From Drosophila miranda (Eukaryota; Arthropoda; Insecta; Diptera; Drosophilidae): a DNA stretch of 64,000 bases. The stretch lies in contig NC_046673.1 in NCBI RefSeq assembly GCF_003369915.1, positions 17,716,001 to 17,780,000 of the forward strand. The letters are read 5' to 3'. Position numbers and translations under genes: made by a program. Below, one piece after another: positions 11,616-26,200 of this stretch. Below the pieces are notes generated by a model that made no database searches, was not told the DNA's origin, and saw only the letters and a list, made by a program, of their open reading frames with translations. The stretch's first letter is position 1; each line of letters begins with the position of its first letter.

Positions 11616-14600
11616 TTTTGCTCAGTATTACCATTTTTTGAACAGCAAAGAGGGTATATTTTGACGTCGAACTTCAGTTGAAAGTATATTTACGGTATAT
11701 CTATTAAATTTGCATTTATATCCTTGTTACTCATTAAAATTCAAGCAATTTATATTTGGCGAGCATATTGAGTCCAAACTGCTTTCTTCGAAACGTGTAT
11801 GGTCCACTTTGATCTGTTTGTATGGACCAGCAAAATTTATGGAAAATTGAGATACAGTGTTCTACAACATGGTCGCGGCAAAATTCTGCATACCCTAGGG
11901 AAAAGGATATTATAGGATTGACGAACTGTTTGCCATCTCAGGCTCCAATGAATGCAGAAACTAGTCATCTCTGTTGCAAGGCTATTTCAACGAAATTTTG
12001 CAGTTGGTCTTCTTGGAGAGACCAAGAGTAGGTATCGTAGTCGAGATATTTAGAAAGAAAACAAATGAAATGCATGAATGGGTAAAACAAAGTGCAATCT
12101 AAGAAAAAGTCATTATTAATTAGATTGGAAAACATAATTTGAACATAAAGGAAATCTGGTATACAAATCCTTGACGGAGGACGATTAACCCTTTGTAGAC
12201 CATTGTAATATATCACGGAAGATAATGAAAATTGAATCACTTAACCGCAGCTCAGGTGAAAGATGTCGTGTTTTTATTTCAAGTAAAGAGGACGGATAGG
12301 ATGGATCTACGAGAAGAACTTACAAAACCCCATTATATTCCGCCATTTACCTTAAGTCGTTCACCTACTCAAACAGAGGGGGCGTAAGTGGGCTAAGTTC
12401 GTATATTTACGGTATATTTTGAAAATGAGGCGGTATATTTCGGTATATTTCTTAGGGTCAGCCGTTATAGTCACACTGACCACCACTTCACGATTTTTCG
12501 TTCAAGTGAGCACGCGGCATCGCCAAGTGGGAGTCTGATTCTGCAAAAGAAGTTTTTATTCTGTGACTTTTGTAAGAAGTTGATCAACTAAAGGTATTGT
12601 GCTATTTTCTATATTATCACATTGAAACGCTATAAACTGGCAGAAAAGAACAGAAGAGAAGTAGGGAGTGCCTGGTGTCCCAAAAGAACTCTCATACCGC
12701 CATTGATTTTTTTCACTTCACCTTGCGCTACATTTTCTAGTTATGTAATTGTGCTAATTCTTTTTTTTATTGTGTTGGTGTTGGTTCAGTTAATTTTTTA
12801 CTATATATATACCATATTGAGTAAATGATGTTTGCTGCATGAAAGAAGTCTCCATGCCATTGAAAATGCCGCAAAACGGTGCTTATATAACCATAAAATA
12901 AAAATTGCAAATTTTGCGGCAGCGCTGAAAAGTTGTGAGGCCCGCCACGCTGATTCAAAGATTAAGTAAAATATGTCTTGGAATAATACGAAATTTATCT
13001 CCAGTTCAATTATCATAATTCAGAAGTATTCCAGCCACGCTGGATCATTTTTTCATACATTTGGTTTTAGTTTTTTTTTTCGCAGCCACGCTGGAACTGC
13101 CAACTTATGCAATTTCGGTGAGTTGGCAGTGCGGCGGCAAACACACACGAGCGCAAGTTCGCGGCGACCTATAGATGTGTGTGTGCCTATCGAGCCTTGT
13201 AGATAAAAATGTAATGCTTTTCAAACTAATTGAGGTGAAAATGCCCCCATATGCATATTTTATTGTCTTACAAGTGTTGGCAATTGCTTTTTCCATTGCC
13301 CTCGCTCTCAGACACACCAGAGCGGCATATGAATTCCATGTGCTAATAGCTCTATCTCGCTCACTCTTGTGCTCGCTAATGCCTTGCGCGTGCAGACTCA
13401 TAAGTGTGTGTGTTTGACTGTGCTTCTGTATTTGTAAAAGAACATGTAACTGTGTGGCTTTTGTCGCTTGTAATTTCTTTCCCTTCTTCTTTGACCCGCT
13501 TTCTTCGGGAAAATAAATTGTCAAAACGTACAAAGTTCTTTTGCAAATTTTCACCGAAAAGAACCGGTTTCTCTTGGGCCTAGCTATCTTTCTCTCTCTT
13601 GTGACGTCAAGAATGTGTAATTTTAAAGTATATGAGGCCCTTTCAGTATATTCTTCTTTTTGCGCCATTTCCTTTGTGCGTTGACGCCATTTCTAAAACA
13701 CATGCCGCTTAGCTGTTCATTTCGAATGTTTATTAGAAGTGGATACCATCCCACCCGTATATGCTGACACATCATCTCAATTTCTTGATAATTCTGTTAT
13801 CCAATTCCCTTCAACGATTAAATTTGCAACCTCGGCTCGTTTGTGTTTAGACTGGGAGTGATATCCGAGCTCGCGTCTGAGTAAACGGAAATTTCTGCAG
13901 ATCAACGCAGAAGCTGCAGCGGCAACTGATTCATACATCTGAGACTGCGTAAACTTGGCCCCTAGATACAATTCAAACTCCGTTGCACTTTACGGCGGGC
14001 AAATCGCCAAATGTACTTTTTTTGTTGCTTGTGACGGCCTCTTTTTTTATGTAATGTCTACGATAAGAGGAGGGGAGACCTTGAAAGTATTGCTGGGCCG
14101 GCTTATATAAATAACTGTATTTAGTGGTGCTGTTTATCTAATCGCTTCACGCACTTTTGTTCCGTCTGATCGAGAGAGGGAGACGGGAAACAGACAGACG
14201 ATAGAAGAATGAGCGAGTGAGGGAGATGGCAAACGGCAAACAGAGAGAGTCTAGTCACATGCTACGTCGAAGCTGACGCGGGCGTCGACGCTTTCGGCTC
14301 GGCGCGTTGCCAACTGTCTCTCTGGCTTTTTTTTGGTTTTTGGTTTTGGCAAGCGTTTTTCTAAAGAAAAAGCACAAAAACCTCGAAAGGGGTAAATGAA
14401 AAACAATTGGCCATATATGTACGAACATCTGTGCATGTGCATTCGGCCAAGAAGATGGCCTAAAAAGAAAGTGCTCTTGCCACTTCCTTGGTTCCATTTA
14501 GCCCCAACATGAATGGGAGGTGCCGTTATGCAACATGGCATTGAATTCTTTATGGTGACGGAGACTGATAAGGCGGCGACAACGATCCCGTTTCCTCTCT

Positions 14601-17063
14601 TTTTCTTTTATATCTGTGAGAGCACACGTGCTAAAGTTGTTGCCAACTGAGCAAGGGGTGTGGGAGCACGAGCACGGCTCACTCACTCTCTGTCTCTCTC
14701 GTTGGCTGCCGTCGCTCACAAGCCAACTGTCAACTGTTGCTGCCCAAGGTGCTTGAAATAAGGTGAACCATTGCCAGAAAGCTCTCTTTCGATTGTACCC
14801 TATTTTCGGCTTCGTTTGCGTCGTTCTACACACGAGAGAGAGAGAGAAAGTAGTTGTCAGAGAGAGTGCCTCACCCTATAAAAATGTAGCTTGTTGTGGC
14901 CTCGGCTGGCAGCCCGAGTGGGAGCAAGAGCGGGCGCACCGCCTATCGCGTTGAACTTGATGGCGCTCTGCTGGCGTCGTGGGCCTCTGCTCCGCCGTGC
15001 TGGGGGCAGCAGCGCAGGCTTGCTGGCTGGCAGAGACGCACCTTGCTGTCACAAGCAATTCAGTTGCCGTCCGGTGCAGAAGACCCCTTTGATTTCGAAG
15101 GAATAAGGATTAATCATATTTTTTTTGTGCTGTGATATAAAACAAACAAATTGTACGTAAAGCAAATGCAAATGCAAAAGCAAATAGAACTGCAATTAAA
15201 TAAATAATAATAATAATAATACCAATGCGAATAGCATAGCAACGAATCAAATCAAAACCAATCGAAACGCGTGTGTGCCTTTCTTTTTCTATTCTCCAAC
15301 AAAGAATTTTCCCTGCGGTTACATAAACCGTTTGAAAGCTATTGTGTTCTAGTTTTTTTTTTTTTACTTGTGTCTGGTGCGCTCTTATGCAACTAACTAG
15401 AAAGGATTAACCATGGCCCAAAGCCCTTTACTAGCTAATGCTAGCCAGCTTTAGATTTGCACGTGCCAAGCAATCAGCACTCTTCTCTTTTGACCAGTTT
15501 TCCAAATTTTTCCAGCTGAAACTATTACATCACGAGTGCGCGTGTGTGCTTGGTCGGGCAAAGAGAGCCCCTCTTTGAACTTGACAGCAAAAGCTCTGCT
15601 CTTCTGCTGTGCCGTGTTCTCTCTTCGAATGTCAAAACCGATTAGATAACACAAGGCAACGCTGTTTTTACAGTTGTTTGCTGTCCCGAAGAGAGGAGGC
15701 GAAATGTCAAGAGCATGAGCGTGCTCGTGTGCTCTCTTGCATAGGTGTTACATAAGTCCATCATCTGGCTTTCGTCCACGAGACTAGACTATGCTAATTT
15801 AATTTAGCTAAAACCAAATAAAATTGCTCGCGGTCTGCCTCTCTCCCACTGCCGTCAGCTGCCTGCTCTTCCTCTTATTACACTTGAAATTCTAAATTTA
15901 TCAAAGAGAAACAGAAACACAGAAGCGCTTCAATGCCAAAACTGTGCATACATATACATCTCTCTCTCTCTCTCTCTCTCTCAGCACCCTCACACCCATG
16001 AACTTTTCGTCTTATAATTATGCAATCCAAACATTGCCAAAAAAAAAACAACTGCAAAATAGAACACTACTATATACCCATCGAATTTTTATTTACAAAA
16101 AAGATATAATGTCTGCCACGTAACAGTTTTTCTCTGAAACGGAGAATCAAAGCTCTAACTGTAACTGGTTAGAGCTGGTAGCCACTGGAGAGCGAGCTTA
16201 ATTGTAATTTGCATCAATTGAAACCACGTGCAACGATTGTGAATGATTCGAATAAACAGCGGTAGCACCGGGTGGCATAAACCACAACCTAACCACAACC
16301 CATCCTTGAGTCAAATCTCTGCAAAACAAGCATCATATATTTACTCGTAGCAAACCCATATCACTAATAACCCTAGTAACCATTTCAAAATGGACATCAC
16401 TAACATATTTATTAATCTTAAGTCTTTAGTTTATTGCTAATTGTGTATATTTTGTATTTACTTGGTGTTTTGACATTTTTGATTCATTCGTTTACCTAAA
16501 ATATTTATTGGCTTGTGGTCTAAATTTTATCTGTATGTATTATGTATCATTATCATTGATCATTTTCGCGTTTGTTGCAAGTGTTTGTTGTTTCCCAATT
16601 TTCCTTTTTTCATTGGAAATGTATATATGTATAGTGCTACACAAGTGATATCTTTATTTTCATTGGAATTGTATAATTAAACTATTGTGGTACATAAGTG
16701 ATATTATTTTGTGTTAAAAAAAAAGAAAAAAAAAACGTGCATGTTCTCATCGCGCGAAAATTTGTATCAAAATGTATTTTGGCTTTTGGGATATTTTGTT
16801 GTTGTGGCTTTGGCATCTGTGTAATTGAGTGAATTGTGACAATATATAATACGCGCCATACCCACCCGCATCTCGCACGCTTACCATACCATACCGCATT
16901 ATGCAACGCCTCCTGGGGAGAGGCTCCATCTGGCATATCAAGAACATACATATATCGGGCGCATGGATGAAGATACGGAAAATTGTGCCGATTCGGAGAG
17001 AGACTGAGAGTCGAACGAAACTAATGATTGCTCGCGGGCAAACTCGAAATGTGTGTATTACAG
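11616..17063. other. Upstream region of sesB; probable promoter, no coding exon seen
   Basis: This 5.4-kb interval separates divergent peng and sesB. It contains a partial GGTATATTT module at 11682-11710, a full module followed by a Motif-1-like site at 12400-12480, CT/GA microsatellites (about 15958-15982) and AT-rich sequence. A splice donor-like AAAG|GTATTG at 12594 could end a first untranslated exon starting just after 12480. The region is the likely 5' UTR plus intron of sesB, but exon boundaries cannot be fixed from sequence alone. Confidence 0.45.
12400..12480 (+). promoter_or_regulatory. Promoter module with Motif-1-like site, probable sesB/Ant2 promoter
   Basis: Three GGTATATTT blocks and an AGGGTCAG are followed by TAGTCACACTG at 12468-12478, one mismatch from Motif 1. 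The arrangement matches that in front of dodo. No other gene starts nearby in the plus direction, so a distant first exon of sesB (shared with Ant2 in D. melanogaster, from memory) is the simplest reading. This is inference. Confidence 0.4.
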
Positions 17064-17067
17064 CAAA

Positions 17068-18123
17068 ATGGGCAAGGATTTCGATGCTATTGGATTCGTC
17101 AAGGACTTCGCTGCCGGAGGCATCTCCGCAGCCGTCTCAAAGACTGCCGTCGCCCCCATCGAGCGTGTGAAGCTGCTTCTGCAGGTTCAGCACATCTCGA
17201 AACAAATCAGCCCCGATAAGCAATACAAGGGTATGGTTGATTGCTTTATCCGCATTCCAAAGGAACAGGGTTTTAGCTCGTTCTGGCGTGGTAACTTGGC
17301 CAATGTCATCAGATACTTCCCAACCCAGGCCCTGAACTTTGCCTTCAAGGACAAGTACAAGCAGGTAAGCAAGCATACGATGACCATGGAGGCGATGGAG
17401 TTGCAGTTCCTAACACCCATTCCGCCATTACGCCATTCCCCGTGCATAGGTCTTCCTGGGTGGTGTTGACAAGAACACCCAGTTCTGGCGTTACTTCATG
17501 GGTAACTTGGCCTCCGGCGGTGCTGCTGGTGCCACCTCTCTGTGCTTCGTGTACCCCTTGGACTTTGCCCGTACTCGGTAAGTGCCATATATATATGATA
17601 TATATAATGGTATTTGATATTAATAAATGTTTCCGTTCCGACACACAGCTTGGCTGCTGACACTGGCAAGGGTGGCCAGCGTGAGTTCACCGGTCTGGGC
17701 AACTGCTTGACCAAGATCTTCAAGAGTGACGGCCTCGTTGGCTTGTACCGCGGCTTCGGTGTGTCCGTGCAGGGTATCATCATCTACCGTGCTGCCTACT
17801 TCGGCTTCTACGATACCGCTCGCGGTATGTTGCCCGACCCCAAGAACACCCCCATCTACATCAGCTGGGCCATCGCTCAGGCTGTGACAACCGTCGCTGG
17901 TATTGTGTCCTATCCATTCGATACCGTGCGTCGTCGCATGATGATGCAGTCTGGTCGCAAGGCCACCGAGATCATCTACAAGAACACACTGCACTGCTGG
18001 GGCACCATTGCCAAGCAGGAAGGCACTGGCGCCTTCTTCAAGGGCGCCTTCTCCAACGTTCTCAGAGGCACTGGCGGTGCTTTCGTGCTTGTGTTGTACG
18101 ATGAGATCAAGAAGGTCTTGTAA
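17068..18123 (+). CDS. sesB: sesB, mitochondrial ADP/ATP carrier (adenine nucleotide translocase)
   Basis: The protein exchanges cytosolic ADP for matrix ATP across the inner mitochondrial membrane. Coding exons are 17068-17364, 17450-17577 and 17649-18123 (phases 0 and 2), giving 299 residues. Three carrier repeats each contain a Px[DE]xx[KR] signature (PIERVK, PLDFAR, PFDTVR). The nucleotide-carrier hallmark RRRMMM lies near residue 236. MGKDF is the chosen start. An AG acceptor lies at 17061-17063, four bases before the ATG (TTACAG|CAAA), so the 5' leader is spliced. A longer isoform initiating in an upstream exon would join in frame (xxC AAA ATG), as I recall for D. melanogaster. A paralogue, Ant2, follows in tandem. 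Confidence 0.97.
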
Positions 18124-19902
18124 ATTAAATTATTAAATTATTCAACCAACAAAATACAACAAACAACAACATACAAACAAAACAACAACAACAAACAAAA
18201 CACTACCAGCTAATTATATTAGATAAAGTGAACAGAGAAGAGAACAGAGTTTGATCTGCTAAACAACACCTATCCAGAACAACGGCAAGCAATAACCCTT
18301 TTCCTTCCTGACCCTCGCCACCCCCGTACCCCCGAAAATATAATTACGAAATTATATGATATAGAATAACTGGGATAATAATTGATAATTGAACGATGGC
18401 CGGAATCAATAGAACACCACCAACAACAACAACATCAGCAACAACAAAAGCAGCAGCAACAACATTGGCGGAGAAGAGGCTGGGGTACAGCACACGAGAA
18501 ACGCCCGCAGCCATCTGTGTGGACTGACGAACGAATCAATTAGCGACGATATTGAATAGTATTGTGTTAAGTTTTTGGGTTAGGTTATAGTGTATCTTGT
18601 ATCTTGTATCCTGTGTCCTGCATCGGTCGTGTATACGTGAATCGTGTTTGCCGACCCAGCCGCAATCTCTCCAGCCGCAAACCAGAATGTTGGCAATAGC
18701 GAGGGCGCCATACCAAGAATCGAACCGAACACCCCTAGTTGATTCTTTAGCCTCCTGCTACCCAACAACAAACAACAAACTCAACTTCGGTTGGTTTATA
18801 AAATATATAAAAATTGATAAAAATAGAATGTTGGATGTGTTTTTCTTTCGTCATTAAGTGAGGGCCACCCCGATGGTCTGCTCTCTTGCTCAGAGAGTTA
18901 CTCTTCGGCAAGACCTCTGTCCGAGCGTTGCTCGGGCCTGAGAATGCAAAAACAAAAAATGTACGCCGAGTGCGACTGAGACTCGCTCATAAGCGATTGT
19001 TTTTCCATTCTTGGGCTTCCAAAATTCCAAAACATTTAAACCTAGACTCTTTGAATGCTTTGAATGCATCCTTCCGATTGACTGCATCTGGCAGCTGTCG
19101 TCCGTGTAAGCGCACCAAGGATTTTGGGGTAAAAAGTACTTTTAATTCCCGCGCAGAACCAGTAGATTTTTTTGAATTTTAGCCTTCTCTTCTCTCTTCC
19201 TGCGGTAAAACCATAAATTGAACCTTTACTTGATTGATCCAGACTGACACAAGTCACCGGAATTGCAATAATTTGCTCACCACGGTTTAGGCGTGTGCCC
19301 CACGCCCATGCGGCATCACCACGGACCTTTAATAGCTCCAAGTGAGCTGGGGGGAGGTTCGTCGCTCTCCCCAGCTACCATCTTAAGCTAGGATTAGGTA
19401 TACTGTCGCCATCTAATGATGAAATTATTTGATCTTGATTTTTATTTCCGGTGTGACCATCTCTTAGCCAACGGAAGTCGAATGGACAGTGTGGCCATGC
19501 CTTGAGCTGCATGCCTTTCGGAATTGAAATTTAAACATTTATTCATTTACTTATTTAGTCGGAATACCCGACCTTTGTCGTTTTTGGGATCTACTAAATG
19601 GGCCGTATTTTTGTCTCGTTCGATGCGGGATTTGGCCGCTAGATTCTTTGTTTTTTCGTATTTTCATGTTTTGGGTTCCAACCTCAACGAAAATCAACGT
19701 TGGCCCTGGACAATCCATACATTTCAATTCAGTTTTAGGAGATAGATCCTGTAGATCGTTTCGGCAAAATTTCGTTTTCCGGTATTGAATCAAAATTATT
19801 AACAACAAATTATACACCTTTTTTGCCACAAAACACCACCACATTTCGTGCAAAACTGAATCTGAATTTCGATCGAGAAGCAAACAAATTTAGCAATCCA
19901 AA
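18124..19902. other. sesB 3' region and sesB-Ant2 spacer
   Basis: The first 500 bases after sesB are rich in AAC/CAACAA triplets and probably form its 3' UTR. The rest leads to Ant2 and contains a GC-rich structured block (19264-19376). TGGTCACACC on the minus strand (about 19451-19460) and AGTGTGGCCA (about 19488-19497) are each near Motif 1. One or both could mark an Ant2-specific start. No coding exon is seen. Confidence 0.5.
19345..19376. other. Perfect-length 12-bp hairpin in the sesB-Ant2 spacer
   Basis: AGCTGGGGGGAG and CTCTCCCCAGCT pair over 12 positions, with one G-U pair, around the 8-base loop GTTCGTCG. About 60 bases before it is a second short hairpin (GGCGTG/CACGCC). The GC content is far above the surrounding AT-rich spacer. 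It could be part of a structured RNA or a 5' UTR element. I do not recognise it as any standard snRNA or as a tRNA. Confidence 0.5.
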
Positions 19903-21255
<1,353 letters not shown>

Positions 21256-22454
21256 ACGCATCCAGCAGACGTTTATCTCGGAGCCCTATATCAAGAAATA
21301 GCCACACAGTGGCATAATATCATCCTCCCGGCAGAAGAGAGGATGCCTTACAGGGACTCGCCCAACAGCGGCTGCCTCCAGCACAACCATTCCAATCGAT
21401 TCCCAAAAATCCAATTAGATTGTAAATTATAAAGAAATATAAGTCGATTTACTCTGAATGTGCTTCCTGTTGTATATCAATTTGGCATCAATTAATGATT
21501 CAGAGATCGACTAAGTCTGTAAAAAAGTCAGTGGAATACGAATATGCTGAAGGGGAATGTATTGGACCAGTAGGTTAAGGATTATGTTTGGTCATATTTT
21601 TAGGATTTAATGGGTCTTCTTTTCCATATCCTACCCACCCAGTAGACTGTTCTGATGTTTCCTGCTTCATTTAACCGAATCTACAAAAGCTTAGTGAGAT
21701 CTGTCAGGCAAAGGTATGATTGTGACATTGGAATTGGAATATTATTGTCAAATAGGATGATAAGAAGGGGAAAAGGTGCTTTAGAAGTAGTAGAAGAAAA
21801 TGAAAAAGATAGAAAAATAGAAAAATGAGATTAAAGATACAATGAAATAAAAGAGCAGTGGGCAAAGGTAGTAGCAGAATACAGAAGGAACGGTCCAAGA
21901 GCAGAACAACGATGATCACAAAGTAGAGGAATCTGCACCGAGGAGAAGGTCTATAGCCGTTATTTTTTTCCTTTTTTTTTCGACAAAAAAGACAAATAAT
22001 TTATTGAACTTATTAATTCTTTGCGCTATTGTATGTGTGTGTTTGTGTCTAGTTTAGTAAATGTGTGTGTGTTTGCTTGGGTTTCAACTAAATGTTAGCA
22101 TCAGCGTTAAAGATAATCATTAAAATAACACCACAAACAAATTGGGCGGGTGCTAAGGGCTCATCCCGATCCCCTACCCATGGATGCCATTCGATTTGAA
22201 TGCGGCCGCCCTGTCTGTCCTCCTCACATACATGTATGTACGAGTAAATTAACAACGTAAAAAAAAAAACAAGAATACATTCACAAAAAACAAACAGAGA
22301 TGGAGAGCAAAGTTTGGATTGAAGAAACTGCACTTATTCTGTTAACAATTAATAATTATTCTACGCTAGGTCTCATCCATGCGGCCCATCCCTTCCTTCC
22401 TTCCTGCGGCTGCTCCCAGTTCCAGTTTCAGTTCCAGCTCCAGCTCCGTCCAGA
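21256..22454. other. Ant2 / MARVEL-gene convergent 3' region
   Basis: The two neighbouring genes converge here. On the minus strand an AATAAA (plus-strand TTTATT at 22000-22005) would give the MARVEL gene a 3' UTR of about 450 bases. The middle is AT- and GA-rich, with open frames of low complexity only. No gene is seen. Confidence 0.5.
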
Positions 22455-23244
22455 CTAATGGGTAGCTCCCGATCTGTGGGCGAGGAACAGGAAGTACGTG
22501 CCCGCCGCATAGGCCAAGAAGTTGAACAGCCCAAAGACACCGGCGGCCGTGTTGGAGCCGCTGCCCTTGTCCGCGGACTCCGACCATCTGGCCAGCTGAA
22601 CAATGAAGCCAATGAAGTACAGCAGCGTCAGCACAGCGGTGGTGATCAGCTCCTGTGGGATGAAATGATTTGTATTCGGTATAAGTTTGTGCTACAATTC
22701 GGCGATGGCTGGCGGCTACTCACCGAGAATATCCAGTTGACGGCCACATTGAGGGCCTCGCGTATGCCGAGGAAGTAGGCGGCGATCAGCAGGATTGTGA
22801 TGATGAACGAGATGACGATCACGAACATAAAGAACGAGGTGGCCGAGTTTAGTGGCGGGGCGGCCAGGGCCATGCAAATAATGCCCAGCACCTGAAAGTG
22901 GGTTGGAAACAATGAGAGAACATTCATAAATGGTACGATGATCATGATCTCCAATTGACTGGAGTGGAGTGATGTCACCCTTAATTGAGTACAAATTTCG
23001 AACGGACGATCGCCGAGGGAAGGGTATGCAAAGCTTTAAGCAGGGGCAGTCTTCAGCAGCAGTTGAATGCTGATACACAGAAGAGTTTCCACTGACGATG
23101 CACCAATGACACGGTCACCGATGACAGAACCACACACCACAATTTGCCTTTGCCTTTGCCTTTGCTCTTGCCCCTCCACTCGTTTTTGGGGCAATTAAAA
23201 AGCAATAAACGTTTGGCGACAAGCAGGTGCGCAGTCGGTTTGCC

Positions 23245-23279
<35 letters not shown>

Positions 23280-26200
23280 CTGCTTTTGGCTAAAACAAAA
23301 GGCGGGTAAAAAGTGAAAGCTGAAAGTTTGCTTGTTTACCGGGGCCGGGCCAAAAGCGTCTGCTGGCTGCCTGTTGTTTGTGTCGCTGTTGCTTTTGCTT
23401 TTGCTTGTGCCTTGTCTTTGCGAGTGGTACTATCTGGCCAAAAACATTAACCAACAGAGACAGAGACAGAAGCAGAGCAGAGCAGATGCGCAGCGCATTG
23501 CGGGGAAATCAAAGGTTGATTGAAACATCAGCGATTTGTAGATATTTTGATTGCAAACAAAACAGAAACATCGCCAGAAACAACCAATTTTCACAGATCC
23601 AGATAGTTTGTTGTCTTGCGATTGTTACCCATTTCGAAAAGGGAAATAGGGTATAGTATTTACGATGTGCCTACGAGTCTAAACTGTCTTTCTTTAGAGA
23701 TAATTCTGATTCAGTCTGATCGCCAGATCATGGCAAATGATGGGGAGAGGAAAGGGGGCCCTGTTTTTCTTAGTTTTTCCGCTGGCACTGCGTCACGTGG
23801 TGAAAGAAATCTGAAAATCTAGCCGGAAAGTATTTAAATTTGATTTCTTTTAAAACATAATTTATGTGCAGCTTTGGGCGTGCTGTATATTTAACGAGCG
23901 ACAAGTATACATTTGCATAGCTATAGATCTATAGATACAAACATACTATGTGGACATAGATATAATATATGTAGATGTGTACCTAGTGGTATATACATAT
24001 ACATAGATGTGTGATATATATAAAAGCTTAATGCTTCAACACACACAGATTCCACAGGTCCGCAGACCCACAGTCAAGGGAAGAAGAGCAGCTACCGTCT
24101 GCTTTCTTTCTTATAGCCTGCGTTCCAAGTTATGCTGGACATAATTGTAGATATGTGTGCACTTAGGGGGTGAGTGATCGGGTGGGTTGTTCCCCTGCTC
24201 AGGGCAAAAGTAATGGGCAATTTGCTTTGTGAAGCATGAAACAGCAGTGCCAGGCTATGCCGATCGTAAAGCAATGGTTTGCCATTACGTGTGTTTGGGC
24301 CTGATCAATGACATGAGACGCCACTGAAATGGATCTAGTTCTTGGCCTCCGCCTTCGCCTCTGTCAGAGCGTCGGTTCAGCGGTTCAGCGGATGGGGAAA
24401 GAAGCCGCACAAATCGCCATCGCAATAGTCGATACATACAGGATAATGATGTGGACATCTGTGAACTCTGTGCACTCAACAGATCTTGAAAGATGAGCTC
24501 ATTTCAGTCAGAGCTTCGTGCACTTAGTCACCGACAATTGCTTAACAAATATATTTACATGTTTGTGTACAAATCGGCATACAGTACGAGTTTGTAGCTT
24601 GTATTCTGTGTATCTACCTTCCAGGGGTCAGTGGAAAGGTGGATGCAGGAAAGGGGCGCTCTTTCAGCTACGAACAGCAGAGTAAATTCTTTGGGAAAGT
24701 CCCACTTGGAGAGACATAAAAGAAGACGTTCCTTGACACCTTATGTGCCTTGGTCGGAATGCTTTGATGATCTGTCACCATTCCCTAGCCCTAGCCCCAA
24801 GCCAAAACGAAACAACTGGCTAAGACGAGGCGGCGGCGTCTGGGTCCCGCGACCCGACCGGTTCCACTCTGCTCCCCTCCGATCCGAGCATCTTGTAGTA
24901 CAAATGTGACACCAAATGTGTGTCATGATTTCCGCTTTTGGAGGAGAGAGCATTCAAATGAAACAGAAACAAAAACAACAATGGCTATAAAATCGTACTA
25001 CAACAATGTTGTGGCATATAGACCCACAGCTTCCAAAATATATCTTACGTAATTTCTATTATTATTAAGAATATAAACAAAAATACACTAAATATTAATA
25101 ATAAATCGTGCCTTTGCACGATTTCCTCTGGGGTGCTCAGCAAAATAAGCATACGTCAAAGATATATGTGGAATATGAAGGAACATACTCGTAAATTACT
25201 TAGATATGTATATGGTACGAGTGCAAGTGCATGGGGATGGGTATGGGGGATGGGGATGGATGGGTCCGAAATGCTAATGGTTTGGACAGTAATCTTATCT
25301 ACAATACCAATACAATATGTACATAGATATTTATTGGTATAGCCACTGATATATGGGCTTGAGTTCGTGGAAGAGTTCTGGGGTTTTCGGCTATGTCTAG
25401 CTGGGCTTGGGTCCATGGGTCGTGTGAGTAATTTTCCGAATTTTCGGTCAGGCGTCGAAGCGGCTTAATCTGTGCCAGCCAGGCGGGACCAGGTGAGACC
25501 AGGTGGGACCAGGTGGTACTGGGCGGGCTCATTATCGCTGTCTCCCTGATAACAATGCATATGAGTAATGGCCGATTAACCATTAGCCAAATGACTCACT
25601 TCTGGCTAACTTATAATTATACTCGTTCGTATGTACATGTTTCGTTCTCTCTGGTTTGATGGTGACTTTAAATGGGGCACAAATGAATGCAGACTATCGG
25701 AGTTCTATCAGTGAAAGGCTTACGAAAAGACGATAAGATTAGTTAGGTCGAAAGAAAATGAAAAATCCCATTTGACAGAAACTGAAACAAAAGCAAACCA
25801 AATGTTTGGTACCGCAATCATCGATCTCCAATTCGAATGTACATATATGCGTAGGTATATAACAGTTCGTTTCGTTACAGAATAATTGGATCTGTGAGTT
25901 TTTGCCGAGCCTGTACCTGCCGCCGGCTCGAGAGCCCGGGACTCGGGCAGAAAATCAATAAATAGCACTTTATAAACGACAGCTTATTGCGATGGTAATC
26001 ATATCAGCAATTTAACCCACCCAACCAGGCACCACCCCCAGCCCCACATTAACCTTAACTCCTATTGATTTTTCTATAAAAACCGACCGACGAGTGACGG
26101 CTGGTTGGTTAATAATTCATTTTTTATATGCACGCTCAAACAGTTGTCACCGCCATCAATCTATCCGACGTACAGAAATACCCAAATGGGGTATTCATTA

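Noticed and set aside
12622-12828. Hydrophobic 68-residue plus-strand frame
   Set aside because: The hydrophobic run comes from a poly-T/TTTTA tract. There is no promoter or homologous family, and T-rich DNA gives Phe/Leu/Ile by composition.
19264-19376. Possible tRNA, U-snRNA or 7SK-like gene
   Set aside because: I looked for A/B boxes, Sm sites and known 5' ends of U1, U2, U4, U5, U6, U11 and U12 and found none. It is kept only as an unexplained structured block.
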